Positions 51,166 through 60,118 are shown, counted from the stretch's first letter. The stretch: 64,000 bases of DNA from CAZUAQ01 sp964618455 (GCA_964618455.1 CAZUAQ010000023.1:1-64000), one strand, 5' to 3'. A program made the numbers and translations. The notes: a model not told the origin generated them from the letters alone.

Positions 51166-52695
51166 CTACCGATGCGCGCGGAGCGCCATCCGACGGGAAG
51201 CCTTGCGCTTTTTCGTGCGACCCGTTGCGACGCGCTTCGGCGCGGAGGCCGCCTGGCCCTCGGCCCAGGTGCGCAATCGATCGATCAGTGCCTCCAGACC
51301 GATCGTGCGCGATCCCTTCAGCAGGACCATGTCGCCCAACTGCACATACTGCGTGATCCGCCGCCGCGCCCGGGAGGTGTCTGCGTACGCGTGTGTTTCG
51401 ATCCGCTTCTGGGAGATCTCCCGGATCACACCGGCCATCAGGCGGGCGTACTCGCCGACGCTGATGACCATGTCCACGCGGTGCTGCGCGATGTTCTCCG
51501 CCGCCTCACGATGCAAACGTTCCGACGCCTCGCCGAGTTCGCGCATGTCGCCGACGACCAGCACGCGCCGGCCCTGCGTCGGCTCGGAGGTCAATACATC
51601 CACCGCCGCCGCCAGGGACGACGGGTTCGCGTTGTACGCATCGTTGATGATCGTCAACCCGCCGAAGCATTCCCGCTGCAGGCGCATCGGCGGCAGGGTG
51701 AAGGTCGCCAGGCGAACGGCGATGTCCTCGTGATCCATATTGAAACGTCGCGATACCGCGATCGCCGCCATGGCGTTCGTCACGTTGTGTCGGCCCGGTA
51801 CATTCAATTCGTACGTGAAACGATCGTTGACCGTGAAGAGTGTTCGCGCTTTTCCTCCTGCCGTTTCGACGCGCAGATCGGTCAGGCGAAGATCGGCCTC
51901 GGCGGATTCACCGAAACGCACATACTTGATGTTCCGAAGTTCGTAATCCGAATGGATCGTCTCCTCGATCACCGCCTGGTCGCCGTTGACAATTGCGCCG
52001 CCATCGCCACGCAACGCCTTGAAGAGCGATAGCTTCTCCACGGCCACATCGCGCAGCGTGCCCAGACCTTCCAGGTGCGCCTCCGCCACGCACACGACTG
52101 CCGCGATATCGGGCTCGACCATGTGCGCGAGATGGGCGATCTCGCCCGGGGCGTTGGTGCCGACCTCGCAGATCACGTAACGATCGTTCGTATCGGCCGA
52201 GAGCAGTGTCAGCGGTACGCCGATGGCGTTGTTGAAACTCTTTTCCGAGGCGACGCCCTGGCTGCGCCCCTCGAGCACGTGGGCGATCATCCGCTTGGTG
52301 GTCGTCTTTCCGTTGCTGCCGGTCACCGCCACCACCGTCGCCGAGCGGCCGATCACCGAACGCCGATAGTATCGACCGAGGCGGCCCAGCGCCGCCACCG
52401 GGTCGTCCACGCGAATCAGGATCGCCTCCGGCGGCACAGGCGCCGTATTCTTTTCGACCTGCGACTCGAACGCATCGTAATCCTGGCGAACCACGGCCGC
52501 GGTCGCCCCGGACGCGAACGCCTGGGGCACGAAATCGTGACCGTCGAAACGGTCCCCCGACAGGGCGAAGAAAAGATCCCCCGGTTCCACATGACGCGAA
52601 TCGGTCGTCACCCGGCGAACACTGCCCGGCAGGCCCGGGCGATCCGCCGTGCCGCCCATCGCCGCTACCACTTCTTCCAATGTCAGCGCTTTCAT
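51166..52695 (-). CDS. murF: UDP-MurNAc-tripeptide--D-Ala-D-Ala ligase MurF
   Basis: The protein is 509 aa from ATG 52695, with AGGAAG upstream; an earlier in-frame start adds 17 unconserved residues. The ATP site is VVAVTGSNGKTTTKRMIAHV; ADTNDRYVICEVGTNAPGEI, NVTNAMAAIAV and VVGDMRELGEASERLHREA are family motifs. The C-terminal ~30 residues are strongly basic (TGRTKKRKASRRMALRAHR), an unusual tail that may bind anionic lipid or nucleic acid. It adds D-Ala-D-Ala to the tripeptide. It lies between murE and mraY as in classical clusters. Confidence 0.94.
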   Translation of the reverse strand: MKALTLEEVVAAMGGTADRPGLPGSVRRVTTDSRHVEPGDLFFALSGDRFDGHDFVPQAFASGATAAVVRQDYDAFESQVEKNTAPVPPEAILIRVDDPVAALGRLGRYYRRSVIGRSATVVAVTGSNGKTTTKRMIAHVLEGRSQGVASEKSFNNAIGVPLTLLSADTNDRYVICEVGTNAPGEIAHLAHMVEPDIAAVVCVAEAHLEGLGTLRDVAVEKLSLFKALRGDGGAIVNGDQAVIEETIHSDYELRNIKYVRFGESAEADLRLTDLRVETAGGKARTLFTVNDRFTYELNVPGRHNVTNAMAAIAVSRRFNMDHEDIAVRLATFTLPPMRLQRECFGGLTIINDAYNANPSSLAAAVDVLTSEPTQGRRVLVVGDMRELGEASERLHREAAENIAQHRVDMVISVGEYARLMAGVIREISQKRIETHAYADTSRARRRITQYVQLGDMVLLKGSRTIGLEALIDRLRTWAEGQAASAPKRVATGRTKKRKASRRMALRAHR

Positions 52696-52793
52696 GCCGG
52701 GACCACTTCTTCCTTGAACAGGCCTGTCACGGGTGTCATGACTCACGTCGGCTCCCCCTCCGGGAGCACTGCGTTACTCCATCGTTTCGTGGG

Positions 52794-54368
52794 CTATGAT
52801 AACCGTTCCGTGAGGATTTTCTCGGCGACGCGCGCGTCGTCGAACGGGCGTTTCTCCTGACCGATGATCTGGACGTTTTCGTGGCCTTTCCCCGCCAGGA
52901 GGACCACGTCCTCGGGCGCCGCTTCACGAATCGCCAGGGCAATCGCCGCGGCCCGATCCGGTTCCACCCTGGTGCGTCCACGCCCGTCGGGAGAAAGTCC
53001 CGCAAGAATCTCATCCAGAATTGCCTGGGGATCCTCCGTCCGCGGATTGTCGCTCGTGAGGACGATCCAGTCCGCGAATCGCTCCGCCACGGCGGCCATG
53101 CGCGTCCGCTTGGATCGATCGCGATCCCCGCCGCATCCGAACAGCACGACCAGCCGACCGCCCACCATGCCCCGCAACGCCGAACAGACATTCTCCAGGG
53201 CATCATCCGTGTGCGCGTAATCGACCAGGACCGTCGGAAGTCGCAGGCGATTCCGCTCCGACGCGCCCGGCGGAACGACGGCTTGAAGACGCCCCGGGAT
53301 GTGGGCGATATTCGACAAGCCGCGCGCAATCGTGTCGAGATCGATGCCGAGCCCCAGAGCCGTTCCCGCGGCGGCGAGCCCGTTCTGCACGTTGTGACGG
53401 CCCAATAGCGCGGTCTCAACTTCCGCTTCTGCACGGCCCGAGACGTGCGAGGTCAGCAGGTAACGCGTGCCGCGCGGATGCATCTCCAGAATACGGGATT
53501 CCAGATCCCGACTCTCGCCCTTCGATGACTCCGTGCGGATGCCAAAACGCAACGGGCGCGCCCGGCAGTCTCGCAACATGGCCGCCCCGGCGGGATCATC
53601 CGCATTCACGATCGCCACCGCTGAAGTCTCGAGGCCGTCGAACAAGCGCTTTTTCGCGTTCAGGTACGAAGCCATGTCCTGATGGTAGTCCAGATGATCG
53701 CCGGTCAGGTTGGTGAACACCCCGGCGGAGAATCGAACGCCGTCGCATCGCCCTTGATCCAGAGCATGGCTCGAAACTTCCATCACTGCATGCGTCGCCC
53801 CCGCCCCGGCGGCCTCGGCAAGATAACGCATCAATGCCGTCGACGGCGGTGTCGTCATGGCGGCGGGGATGCGGCGTGAAATCAGGTCGTACTCGATTGT
53901 GCCGAACAGCGCCGTGGCACACGCCGCCTCATCGAGAATCGCGCGAAGCAGATAGCAGAACGTGCTCTTTCCATTGGTGCCGGTCACGCCGATGAGATTC
54001 AATCGGCCCTCGTCCTGCAACCGATCGATCCCATGCAGTACCGCCGACAATCGCCCCGCCACGCCTCGCGCACTGGGCAGTTGAAGCGACGGCACGCGAT
54101 CCGGAAGACGCACCGGCTGTTCCGAAACGACAGCGCACGCGCCCGCATGCACTGCCTGATCGACGTAGGCGTGCCCGTCCGCTTTCGTCCCGCGCAGGGC
54201 AACGAAGCATGCGCCCTGCGACACTTCGCGCGAGTCCTCCGCCACGGACGAGATGCGCGGATTCTGGCCACCTTCCCAACTCCGGGCCAAGCCGGCGGAA
54301 GTGATCAACTCGCTCCACATCCAATCGCGTTTCAACTGTGACATACCCTCACCCGCCCGCGCGAGCAC
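52794..54368 (-). CDS. murE: UDP-MurNAc-dipeptide--diaminopimelate ligase MurE
   Basis: The protein is 524 aa from GTG 54368, with GAGAGGAG about 10 bases upstream; ATG 54344 is an alternative. The ATP site is LIGVTGTNGKSTFCYLLRA; HAVMEVSSHALDQGR and NLTGDHLDYHQDM follow. The motif SDNPRTEDP near the C-terminus contains the DNPR signature of meso-diaminopimelate-adding enzymes, not the Lys-type variant, so the cell wall peptide should carry meso-DAP. It lies between ftsI and murF. The carbamylated-Lys region is intact. Confidence 0.94.
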   Translation of the reverse strand: MLARAGEGMSQLKRDWMWSELITSAGLARSWEGGQNPRISSVAEDSREVSQGACFVALRGTKADGHAYVDQAVHAGACAVVSEQPVRLPDRVPSLQLPSARGVAGRLSAVLHGIDRLQDEGRLNLIGVTGTNGKSTFCYLLRAILDEAACATALFGTIEYDLISRRIPAAMTTPPSTALMRYLAEAAGAGATHAVMEVSSHALDQGRCDGVRFSAGVFTNLTGDHLDYHQDMASYLNAKKRLFDGLETSAVAIVNADDPAGAAMLRDCRARPLRFGIRTESSKGESRDLESRILEMHPRGTRYLLTSHVSGRAEAEVETALLGRHNVQNGLAAAGTALGLGIDLDTIARGLSNIAHIPGRLQAVVPPGASERNRLRLPTVLVDYAHTDDALENVCSALRGMVGGRLVVLFGCGGDRDRSKRTRMAAVAERFADWIVLTSDNPRTEDPQAILDEILAGLSPDGRGRTRVEPDRAAAIALAIREAAPEDVVLLAGKGHENVQIIGQEKRPFDDARVAEKILTERLS

Positions 54369-54398
54369 GGCAGGTATTCTCCTCTCCGCCCATGGGTC

Positions 54399-56132
54399 TT
54401 ACCGCTGCATCACGATCTGGGCCGACTCTTCAGGCGGCTTCTCATCGGGAGGAACATCCAGGTACGGCAATGCCATCTCGAAAATCTTCTTCACCGCCGG
54501 CAGCGCCGCCTGCGAACCATAGTACCCGTTGCGCTTCGGACGGCGAATCATGACCAGAACCGACAGCCGCGGCTCATCGGCAGGGGCCCCGGCGATGAAC
54601 GAGGCGAGGTAACCGCTGTATCCGCCGCGGTGAGGCACCTCCGCCGTGCCGGTCTTGCCCATCACCTGCCACTGGTCAAGCTGGCATCTTCGGCCCGTGC
54701 CGCGCTTGTGATTCACCACTTCGGCCAGCATGCCGCGCACCGTCCGGGCCGTCTCTTCCGAGATCGCCCGGCCGCGCTCGATCACCTCGGTCCGATTCTC
54801 AATGACCTGGCCCCGGTGATCGACGACGGCCGCGACCACGCGCGGCTGGACCAGAATGCCGCCGTTCATGATCGCGGAAAAGGCGGTAATGAGTTGAATC
54901 GGCGTCACGGCGATTTCGTGACCCATGGGGACCGACGTCGTCGTCATCCGGCCCCACTTCTTCAACGGCCGCATCAATCCTTCGCTCTCGCCCGGGAGAT
55001 CGATCCCGGTCGGCGCGTTGAAGCCGAAGGCGCTGAGGGCCTCATGCATGCGTGCATTGCCCAGCCGCAGGCCGAGCTTGGCCATGCCGATATTGCTCGA
55101 CCGCGCGATGATCTCCGTGGCGGTCAGGTTCCCCATGGCGTGATGATCCTGAAGCTTCCTCGCGCCGATGATGAAAAGCCCGTTCTCGCAGAAGATCACT
55201 TCGTCCGGGTGCGTGACGCCATCGGTCAATGCAATGGCCATAACGAAGGGCTTGAAGATCGACCCGGGCTCCTCCGGATCGGTCAACACGCGGTTGCGCC
55301 GCGCGTCGGCAGTCGACTCTCCGGGCGCGGCGGGCTCGAACGTCGGGACGCTCGCCATGGCCAGGACTTCCCCCGTCCGGCAATCCATGACGATACCCAC
55401 GCCGGATTCCGCGGCATGTTTCGCCACCTGTTCGGCCACCGCGTTTTCCACCGTCTCCTGGATGGCGGCGTCGATCGTCAGGATGACGTGATTGCCGTTC
55501 TTCGGAGCCTGGTAGGAGTCCCTCTCCTGGAACATGGCCCGATTGCCCGCACCGCGAAACACGACACGCTTGCCGTTTGTCGCCTTGAGATGCTCGCCCC
55601 ATGTCCACTCAACGCCCTCGAGGCCCCGACCATCCGCACCGACGAATCCCAGCACGTGCGCCCCCAGCCCGCCCTGCGGATAATCCCGCGCCGGCTCCAT
55701 GCGAATGCCGATCCCGTCCATCTTCAAATCGCGCACGGCATCGGCGACCTGGCGCGATGCCTTTCGCATCAGCACCACGTAGCGCGGGGACGTGGGATTC
55801 CGCAGTTTCTCGTCCAGCGCGCTGCGCTCCAGCGGCATCACCTCCGCCAATCGCTCGGCACAAACCTGCTTGTCCTCGATCAGGTATGGATCCGCAAAGA
55901 TCGTGGGGGTGTCGTGGCTGCCCGCCAGCATGCGGTGTTTGCGATCGTAGATATGACCCCGGCGGCCGGGAATGGGAATCTCGCTGTACAGCCGTTGGTG
56001 CGTCCACGCCATCAGTTCCGGACGCATCCGATCCTGGATGAAGATCAACCGCCCAGCCAGGCCGAGAAACATCGCCACGATCAAGCCGATCAACGCGTGA
56101 GCGACCCAGACGCGCTGATGCGATGAGGGCAT
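54399..56132 (-). CDS. ftsI: Division penicillin-binding protein, FtsI/PBP2-like
   Basis: The protein is 577 aa from ATG 56132, with AAAGGA seven bases upstream. It has a short cytoplasmic N-terminus, one membrane anchor (HALIGLIVAMFLGLAGRLIF), a dimerisation domain (GRRGHIYDRKHRMLAGSHD) and a transpeptidase domain with the SxxK motif in EPGSIFKPFV (Ser291), the SxN motif in ARSSNIGMAK and KTG in VMGKTGTAEVPHRGG. No PASTA domain is present. It cross-links septal peptidoglycan with FtsW. It follows the ftsL-like gene by 25 bases. The presence of ftsI without ftsZ is notable. Confidence 0.93.
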   Translation of the reverse strand: MPSSHQRVWVAHALIGLIVAMFLGLAGRLIFIQDRMRPELMAWTHQRLYSEIPIPGRRGHIYDRKHRMLAGSHDTPTIFADPYLIEDKQVCAERLAEVMPLERSALDEKLRNPTSPRYVVLMRKASRQVADAVRDLKMDGIGIRMEPARDYPQGGLGAHVLGFVGADGRGLEGVEWTWGEHLKATNGKRVVFRGAGNRAMFQERDSYQAPKNGNHVILTIDAAIQETVENAVAEQVAKHAAESGVGIVMDCRTGEVLAMASVPTFEPAAPGESTADARRNRVLTDPEEPGSIFKPFVMAIALTDGVTHPDEVIFCENGLFIIGARKLQDHHAMGNLTATEIIARSSNIGMAKLGLRLGNARMHEALSAFGFNAPTGIDLPGESEGLMRPLKKWGRMTTTSVPMGHEIAVTPIQLITAFSAIMNGGILVQPRVVAAVVDHRGQVIENRTEVIERGRAISEETARTVRGMLAEVVNHKRGTGRRCQLDQWQVMGKTGTAEVPHRGGYSGYLASFIAGAPADEPRLSVLVMIRRPKRNGYYGSQAALPAVKKIFEMALPYLDVPPDEKPPEESAQIVMQR

Positions 56133-56157
56133 GGGGCGATCCTTTCTCACGTTCCGG

Positions 56158-56421
56158 CTAACGGCGACTGACACTCACGGATTCATCCGATGACGCGACC
56201 GGGACGCCCAGTTCCTCGGCGCGCTCGCGTATCTCCTTCAACGATCGAAGCCTGGCCAGCTCGATCTCCTGCGACCAGAGCTTCTGCCGCAGTTCGCTCT
56301 GGCGGAACTGAAGCACCTGGATGCGGCGCGCGATGATCGACTGATCCACGCGCATGACGACGATGGCGAGCCCCAGCACCGCCAGCACCACCAGCATCGC
56401 CACCATCCGGGGAATCGTCAT
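56158..56421 (-). CDS. ftsL: FtsL-like division protein
   Basis: The protein is 87 aa. It has one membrane helix at the N-terminus (MVAMLVVLAVLGLAIVVMRVD) followed by a coiled coil (QSIIARRIQVLQFRQSELRQ, KLWSQEIELARLRSLKEIRE), the layout of FtsL and DivIC. The position before ftsI is the classical ftsL place. FtsL links FtsQ and the FtsW-FtsI complex. Sequence identity to known FtsL proteins is weak by nature, so the call rests on layout and position. It starts seven bases after the LysM gene ends. Confidence 0.75.
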   Translation of the reverse strand: MTIPRMVAMLVVLAVLGLAIVVMRVDQSIIARRIQVLQFRQSELRQKLWSQEIELARLRSLKEIRERAEELGVPVASSDESVSVSRR

Positions 56422-56428
56422 GAGCGTA

Positions 56429-57622
56429 TTATTCCGAAGAGACGACCGTATTCCAAGCTTTCGCCGGCGGGAGCTTGATCGTGATGCCCGGGCGCAGCTT
56501 GCGGGGGTCGAGATCGGGGTTGGCTTTCTGGATTTCCGGCCAGAGCGTTTCCGAGCCGAGCTTCTGGCGCGCGATCGAACTGAACGTGTCGCTGGGCTGA
56601 ATGGTGTAGGACCTCACCACCGTGACGTCGGGCGCCGCGCGTTCCGCAGAGGGCGCGTCGTCGCTGAGCGCGGGCCGGGGCGCGACCCGGCCGACCTCGT
56701 CCAGCAGGTTCTGCATCGTGATCGTCCGCGACGAGCCGCGCGTCATCTCCGGCACACCGGGATTCCCGACTGGTTCGAAATTCTCCGCGTCCGCCCATTC
56801 CGGAATCTGGAGCACCTGGCCTTCGTAGATGTTGTTCTTGTTCTTGATCAGATCCTTGTTGGCGGCGAGCAGGTGATCCATGGAGCGGATCGTGCCGTAG
56901 ACCTTGGTCGCAATCTCGCTGAGAGATTCACCCTTCTGCACGACATAGGTCGACATCGCGGATCGATCCCGAACGACGTTATCCGGGGCAACCCGCGGCG
57001 CATCGTCGATCGTGGACGTGTCCTCTCCCGAATTTCCCATGGCCAGTCCCTCGTCGGGATCCTGGCTCCGGGCAGGGGGTTGATGCTGGGGTGTGGGCCG
57101 CGGCGGCTCGATGCTTGGCGGGGCGACCCGATGCATTTCGGAGGACTCTCCCGTCAACGGGGGAACGGTGGAAGTTACGTCGTGATACGCCAGGGTATCT
57201 TCGACCCCCGAAGTGGGCCGATCCGCCACCTCTTGCGACTCGGCACCTTCCAGGCTTTCGCGATACCAGGCCGGCGGCAGGGGATCGTTGTCGATCGCCG
57301 GCAGATCGCTCTCGTGTTCGTAGGCCAGACCGTCGGTCTGCTGCGGCGGGCTTACGCGGACCGGGCCGGGCGACGCCGGACGGTGCTCGCGCTCGCCATC
57401 CTGGCCGCGATCCTCGGCGGCGGCGTCGGAGATATCCTGTGTCTTGTCGATCGACGGAAGTTCGGCGGTGAACGTCGGATCTTCCTGCATGCGCATCGCC
57501 GCCTCGTGCGCGGGGCTGAGCGCCCCATCCGAGGAACCCGGATCCGTGTGCGAAAGCAGAACGGCAAAGACGACAATGAACCCCAGCCCGACCAGTAAAC
57601 CGATTTTGGTTTCGCGCGTCAT
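56429..57622 (-). CDS. Membrane-anchored protein with two LysM domains
   Basis: The protein is 397 aa. An N-terminal helix (IGLLVGLGFIVVFAVLLSH) anchors it in the membrane. A long Pro/Asp/Glu/Ser-rich linker (~30-215) leads to LysM 1 at ~225-271 (YVVQKGESLSEIATKVYGT, ending EGQVLQIP) and LysM 2 at ~337-385 (YTIQPSDTFSSIARQKLGS, ending PGITIKLPP). LysM binds GlcNAc-containing glycans such as peptidoglycan. It sits between rsmH and ftsL, where classical clusters have no gene, so a cell-wall or division role is likely. No enzymatic domain is attached. Confidence 0.88.
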   Translation of the reverse strand: MTRETKIGLLVGLGFIVVFAVLLSHTDPGSSDGALSPAHEAAMRMQEDPTFTAELPSIDKTQDISDAAAEDRGQDGEREHRPASPGPVRVSPPQQTDGLAYEHESDLPAIDNDPLPPAWYRESLEGAESQEVADRPTSGVEDTLAYHDVTSTVPPLTGESSEMHRVAPPSIEPPRPTPQHQPPARSQDPDEGLAMGNSGEDTSTIDDAPRVAPDNVVRDRSAMSTYVVQKGESLSEIATKVYGTIRSMDHLLAANKDLIKNKNNIYEGQVLQIPEWADAENFEPVGNPGVPEMTRGSSRTITMQNLLDEVGRVAPRPALSDDAPSAERAAPDVTVVRSYTIQPSDTFSSIARQKLGSETLWPEIQKANPDLDPRKLRPGITIKLPPAKAWNTVVSSE

Positions 57623-57793
57623 GCGAACCTCCCTGTCCGTGCATTCAATGCAAACCGCGTGTCAGGAACGAGGGACTCCATTCCCAATTCGCCACCGGTA
57701 TCATCCGGATTCCGTTAACCGAAAGACGCTCGTTGAATCCTCGTCGAGGACCAGGCATCTCGACGACACAGGAGCGATCTTGTCGGGCGAAAC

Positions 57794-58735
57794 TCACGTG
57801 CTTTTCAGCGGACTCGACGTGCGCCGGGCCACACGCAGTTTCGCACTTCGCGATCTAGGATTGTATCGGGTTTCCTCGCTCGTCGGCACGACCGGTTTCT
57901 TCGTGATTATGTCATACACGTCATCGCGTCGGCGATCAAGGAAATCCTTCTTCACTCGACGGTCCTCACCGCTGTGAAAACTGATCACGGCGATGCGCCC
58001 CCCTGTGAGTAAAATCTTCGGCGCCTCCTCGAGCAGGGCTGTGAGATTTTCGTCTTCCTGATTCACCGCGATACGCAGCGCCTGAAAGGTGCGCGTCGCC
58101 GGATGAATCCTGCTCTTGCGCGAATGCTCATCCACGTTCAACGCCTGGCAGATCAGGCGCACGAGTTCCGACGTTCTTTTCACACGCCGCTCGCGACGCG
58201 CCTGGCAGATGCGCTTGGCGATCCGCCGGCTGAAACGCTCCTGGCTGTGCTGGTAGATCAGATTCGCCAGTGACGTTTCGTCCAGCGCGTTGATCACATC
58301 CTCTACCGTCGTGTCCAGCCGATCGTCCAGACGCATGTCCAGCGGGCCGTCCTCGGCGAAGGTCAATCCTTTTTCCGCGTCCAGCAACTGGTCCGTCGTG
58401 ACGCCGAGGTCCGCCAGGATCATGTTCACACCGGGGACGTTCAGCGATTCCAGAACTTCGCCCAGCTCCGCGAAATTCGCGCGAACCAAGTCCAGGTGCG
58501 GACGATCGTCTCGAGGAAGTGCGGATTCCAGATGCGTACGGGCGCGTTCGAGGTTCTTCGGGTCGACGTCGAGTCCGATCAGGCGACCCGATGCCCCAAG
58601 ACGGGAAGCCAGGAGTGACGCGTGGCCGCCATGCCCCAGCGTCGCATCCACGACGATCTCGCCCGGCTGCACCTCCGTCAGTTCCAACAGAGGCGCGGTG
58701 AGCACCGGCACGTGTTCGATCGTGTCTCGAGTCAC
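57794..58735 (-). CDS. rsmH: 16S rRNA m4C1402 methyltransferase RsmH (MraW)
   Basis: The protein is 313 aa from GTG 58735. It methylates N4 of C1402 in 16S rRNA using SAM. Motifs are EHVPVLTAPLLELT, VVDATLGHGGHASLLASRL (SAM site), GLDVDPKNLERA, ILADLGVTTDQLLDAEKG (normally DLGVSS), GPLDMRLDD, IYQHSQERFSRRIAKRI, HPATRTFQALRIAVNQE and ISFHSGEDRRVK. The Ser-Ser of the DLGVSS motif is Thr-Thr here, a mild variant. It is a standard dcw member after mraZ, separated here by a small ORF. Confidence 0.94.
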   Translation of the reverse strand: MTRDTIEHVPVLTAPLLELTEVQPGEIVVDATLGHGGHASLLASRLGASGRLIGLDVDPKNLERARTHLESALPRDDRPHLDLVRANFAELGEVLESLNVPGVNMILADLGVTTDQLLDAEKGLTFAEDGPLDMRLDDRLDTTVEDVINALDETSLANLIYQHSQERFSRRIAKRICQARRERRVKRTSELVRLICQALNVDEHSRKSRIHPATRTFQALRIAVNQEDENLTALLEEAPKILLTGGRIAVISFHSGEDRRVKKDFLDRRRDDVYDIITKKPVVPTSEETRYNPRSRSAKLRVARRTSSPLKST

Positions 58736-58848
58736 ATCATCCAGTCGACCGCCACTAACAAAGACGGCATCGTCGGGAACGCGACGCTCCGGTCGACTCT
58801 CCCGACACGCTTAAAATATGTGGGGCCCGTCCAGCCTCCTTGCCGACG

Positions 58849-59082
58849 TTAGCCCCGAACCTCCCGGTGGGCCGTGACGCGTGCCTGCAGCGCTTCAACC
58901 GAAGGGGACAACCGGACTTCCATCGTCACGCCGCGCTCCTTCAAACGACGGAGGCGGCGTCGAAGCTCATCGACGTGCGTCACGATCAACTCATCCGCGT
59001 CAGCGAGTTGATGGCCGGATCGCCCGTCGACCAGAGCCCGTTGAACCTCTTCCACGCTGCTTGTCACTTCCGTGAACAACAT
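58849..59082 (-). CDS. 77-aa helical protein between mraZ and rsmH
   Basis: The protein is 77 aa from ATG 59082, with GGAG five bases upstream. It is almost entirely helical and charged (EELRRRLRRLKERGVTMEVR-type middle; DELIVTHVDELRRRLRRLKE and PSVEALQARVTAHREV). No membrane segment is seen. It lies in the mraZ-rsmH interval, which is empty in classical clusters. A small coiled-coil regulator or division factor is possible, but no family is recognised. Confidence 0.55.
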   Translation of the reverse strand: MLFTEVTSSVEEVQRALVDGRSGHQLADADELIVTHVDELRRRLRRLKERGVTMEVRLSPSVEALQARVTAHREVRG

Positions 59083-59542
59083 ACGTACTCCACAACCACC
59101 GAGACGTGATCAGCCACGGCGAGTCCGTTCGCTTCTGCTGCTGCATCCGCTGTGACTGTCATCAGGCCGACGCCTGCGCAACGCCTGCACCGACCCTGTT
59201 CCTGCGTGGACCCGGCGCACGTCATGTGCACCGCGCCCTGCGTTCATGCTTCCACTGGCTGCGACCTGCGATCTCGCGCCATCGCCGAAAATCACATCGC
59301 GCCAGGCCGTTCCTGAAACCACACCGGAGCGACCCGCTCGGACAGGTTGCCCCGGCTCGGGGCATCCCGCGCGACATGCCCCGTCCATGGGGCACGCCCT
59401 CGCGCTTCAACCTGATCGGGCAGCCGCCGGCGACTCGCGTTGGCGTCGAAGCGGCCGACCCGTATTTGTCTCGTCGATCCCTGACCTTTCCCTGATCAGG
59501 CCTTTCCCGCCGAGGCCCTGGCGACCTCAGGTCTTCCCGGCC
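59083..59542. other. 460-base structured gap between mraZ and the 77-aa ORF
   Basis: I see no supported gene. On the minus strand two strong hairpins follow each other: TGCCCC-ATGGAC-GGGGCA (59378-59395 region) and GCCCCG-AGC-CGGGGC (59348-59363 region). A CCTGATCAGG palindrome lies at 59491-59500. None is followed by a T-tract. A structured leader, attenuator or small RNA is possible. The signature helices of RNase P RNA and of tRNA are not present. Confidence 0.4.
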
Positions 59543-60022
59543 TCACCCGGCATGACCGTTCTGCCGGAGCTGCTGGGTCTTCGCCCGCGCCTGGCGAAGC
59601 AAATCCTTGTACCGCGCCCCATTGTCTTCCATGAACTGCAGGTACTCGGCCCGGTCCCACAAAATCAGATGATCCCGCGCGCCGGAGAGCATCACCTGTT
59701 TGCCGACCTTGGCCATGTCCAGCATCCACTGCGGCAATGCCACGCGTCCCTGCTTGTCGATGTCCAACTGCGTGGCCTGGCCGAAGAACACGGCGTCGAA
59801 TATTTCCATCTCGTCGCCCGGTTCGAGGGAGGCCTGCCGCTGCTGCGTGAAGGCATTGAAGTAGCGATCCGCATACAGATTCAGCGACCCGCGCCAGTCC
59901 CCCGGGACCAGGTAGAAGCCCTTGCCGTCCTGCTCCGGATCCATGCTCCTCCGGATCCCCGCCGGGATCGAGAGGCGGTTCTTGGGATCGATCGTGAGCT
60001 CGAAGGTGCCGGTGTAGAGCAT
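59543..60022 (-). CDS. mraZ: Transcriptional regulator MraZ
   Basis: The protein is 159 aa. It has two AbrB-like MraZ repeats: MLYTGTFELTIDPKNRLSIP with AGIRRSM, and FFGQATQLDIDKQGRVALPQ with WMLDMAKVGKQVMLSG. The last segment DHLILWDRAEYLQFM is typical. MraZ binds repeated TGGGN-type sites before its own operon and usually represses the dcw genes. Two degenerate TGGNA words with 10-base spacing lie over the promoter upstream. As the first gene, it likely controls the whole cluster. Confidence 0.94.
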   Translation of the reverse strand: MLYTGTFELTIDPKNRLSIPAGIRRSMDPEQDGKGFYLVPGDWRGSLNLYADRYFNAFTQQRQASLEPGDEMEIFDAVFFGQATQLDIDKQGRVALPQWMLDMAKVGKQVMLSGARDHLILWDRAEYLQFMEDNGARYKDLLRQARAKTQQLRQNGHAG

Positions 60023-60088
60023 GAAAGGTCCATCATCCGAAGTCCGCCACCCTTCCCTGAGTCGGCTCGTCTTGGGCTGCTATGGGAA

Positions 60089-60118
60089 TACATACCACAT
60101 CATCCCATTTTGTGGCAA
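60089..60118 (-). promoter_or_regulatory. mraZ promoter with candidate MraZ-binding repeats
   Basis: On the minus strand TTGCCA (60118-60113) and TATGTA (60094-60089), 18 bases apart, with a TGG before the -10, form a likely promoter 67 bases before mraZ. Over it lie TGGGA and TGGTA (60107-60093) separated by five bases, the spacing of MraZ boxes. The boxes are only two and one is degenerate. Confidence 0.5.

Noticed and set aside
50062..52032. 656-codon plus-strand open frame opposite mraY and murF
   Set aside because: His/Arg/Gln-rich antisense of two clear cell-wall genes; high GC keeps such frames open.
54630..56126. 498-codon plus-strand open frame opposite ftsI
   Set aside because: Antisense shadow; all three penicillin-binding motifs lie on the minus strand.
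59083..59542. RNase P RNA or another known ncRNA in the mraZ gap
   Set aside because: I looked for the conserved RNase P core sequences and for tRNA-like arms on both strands and did not find them.
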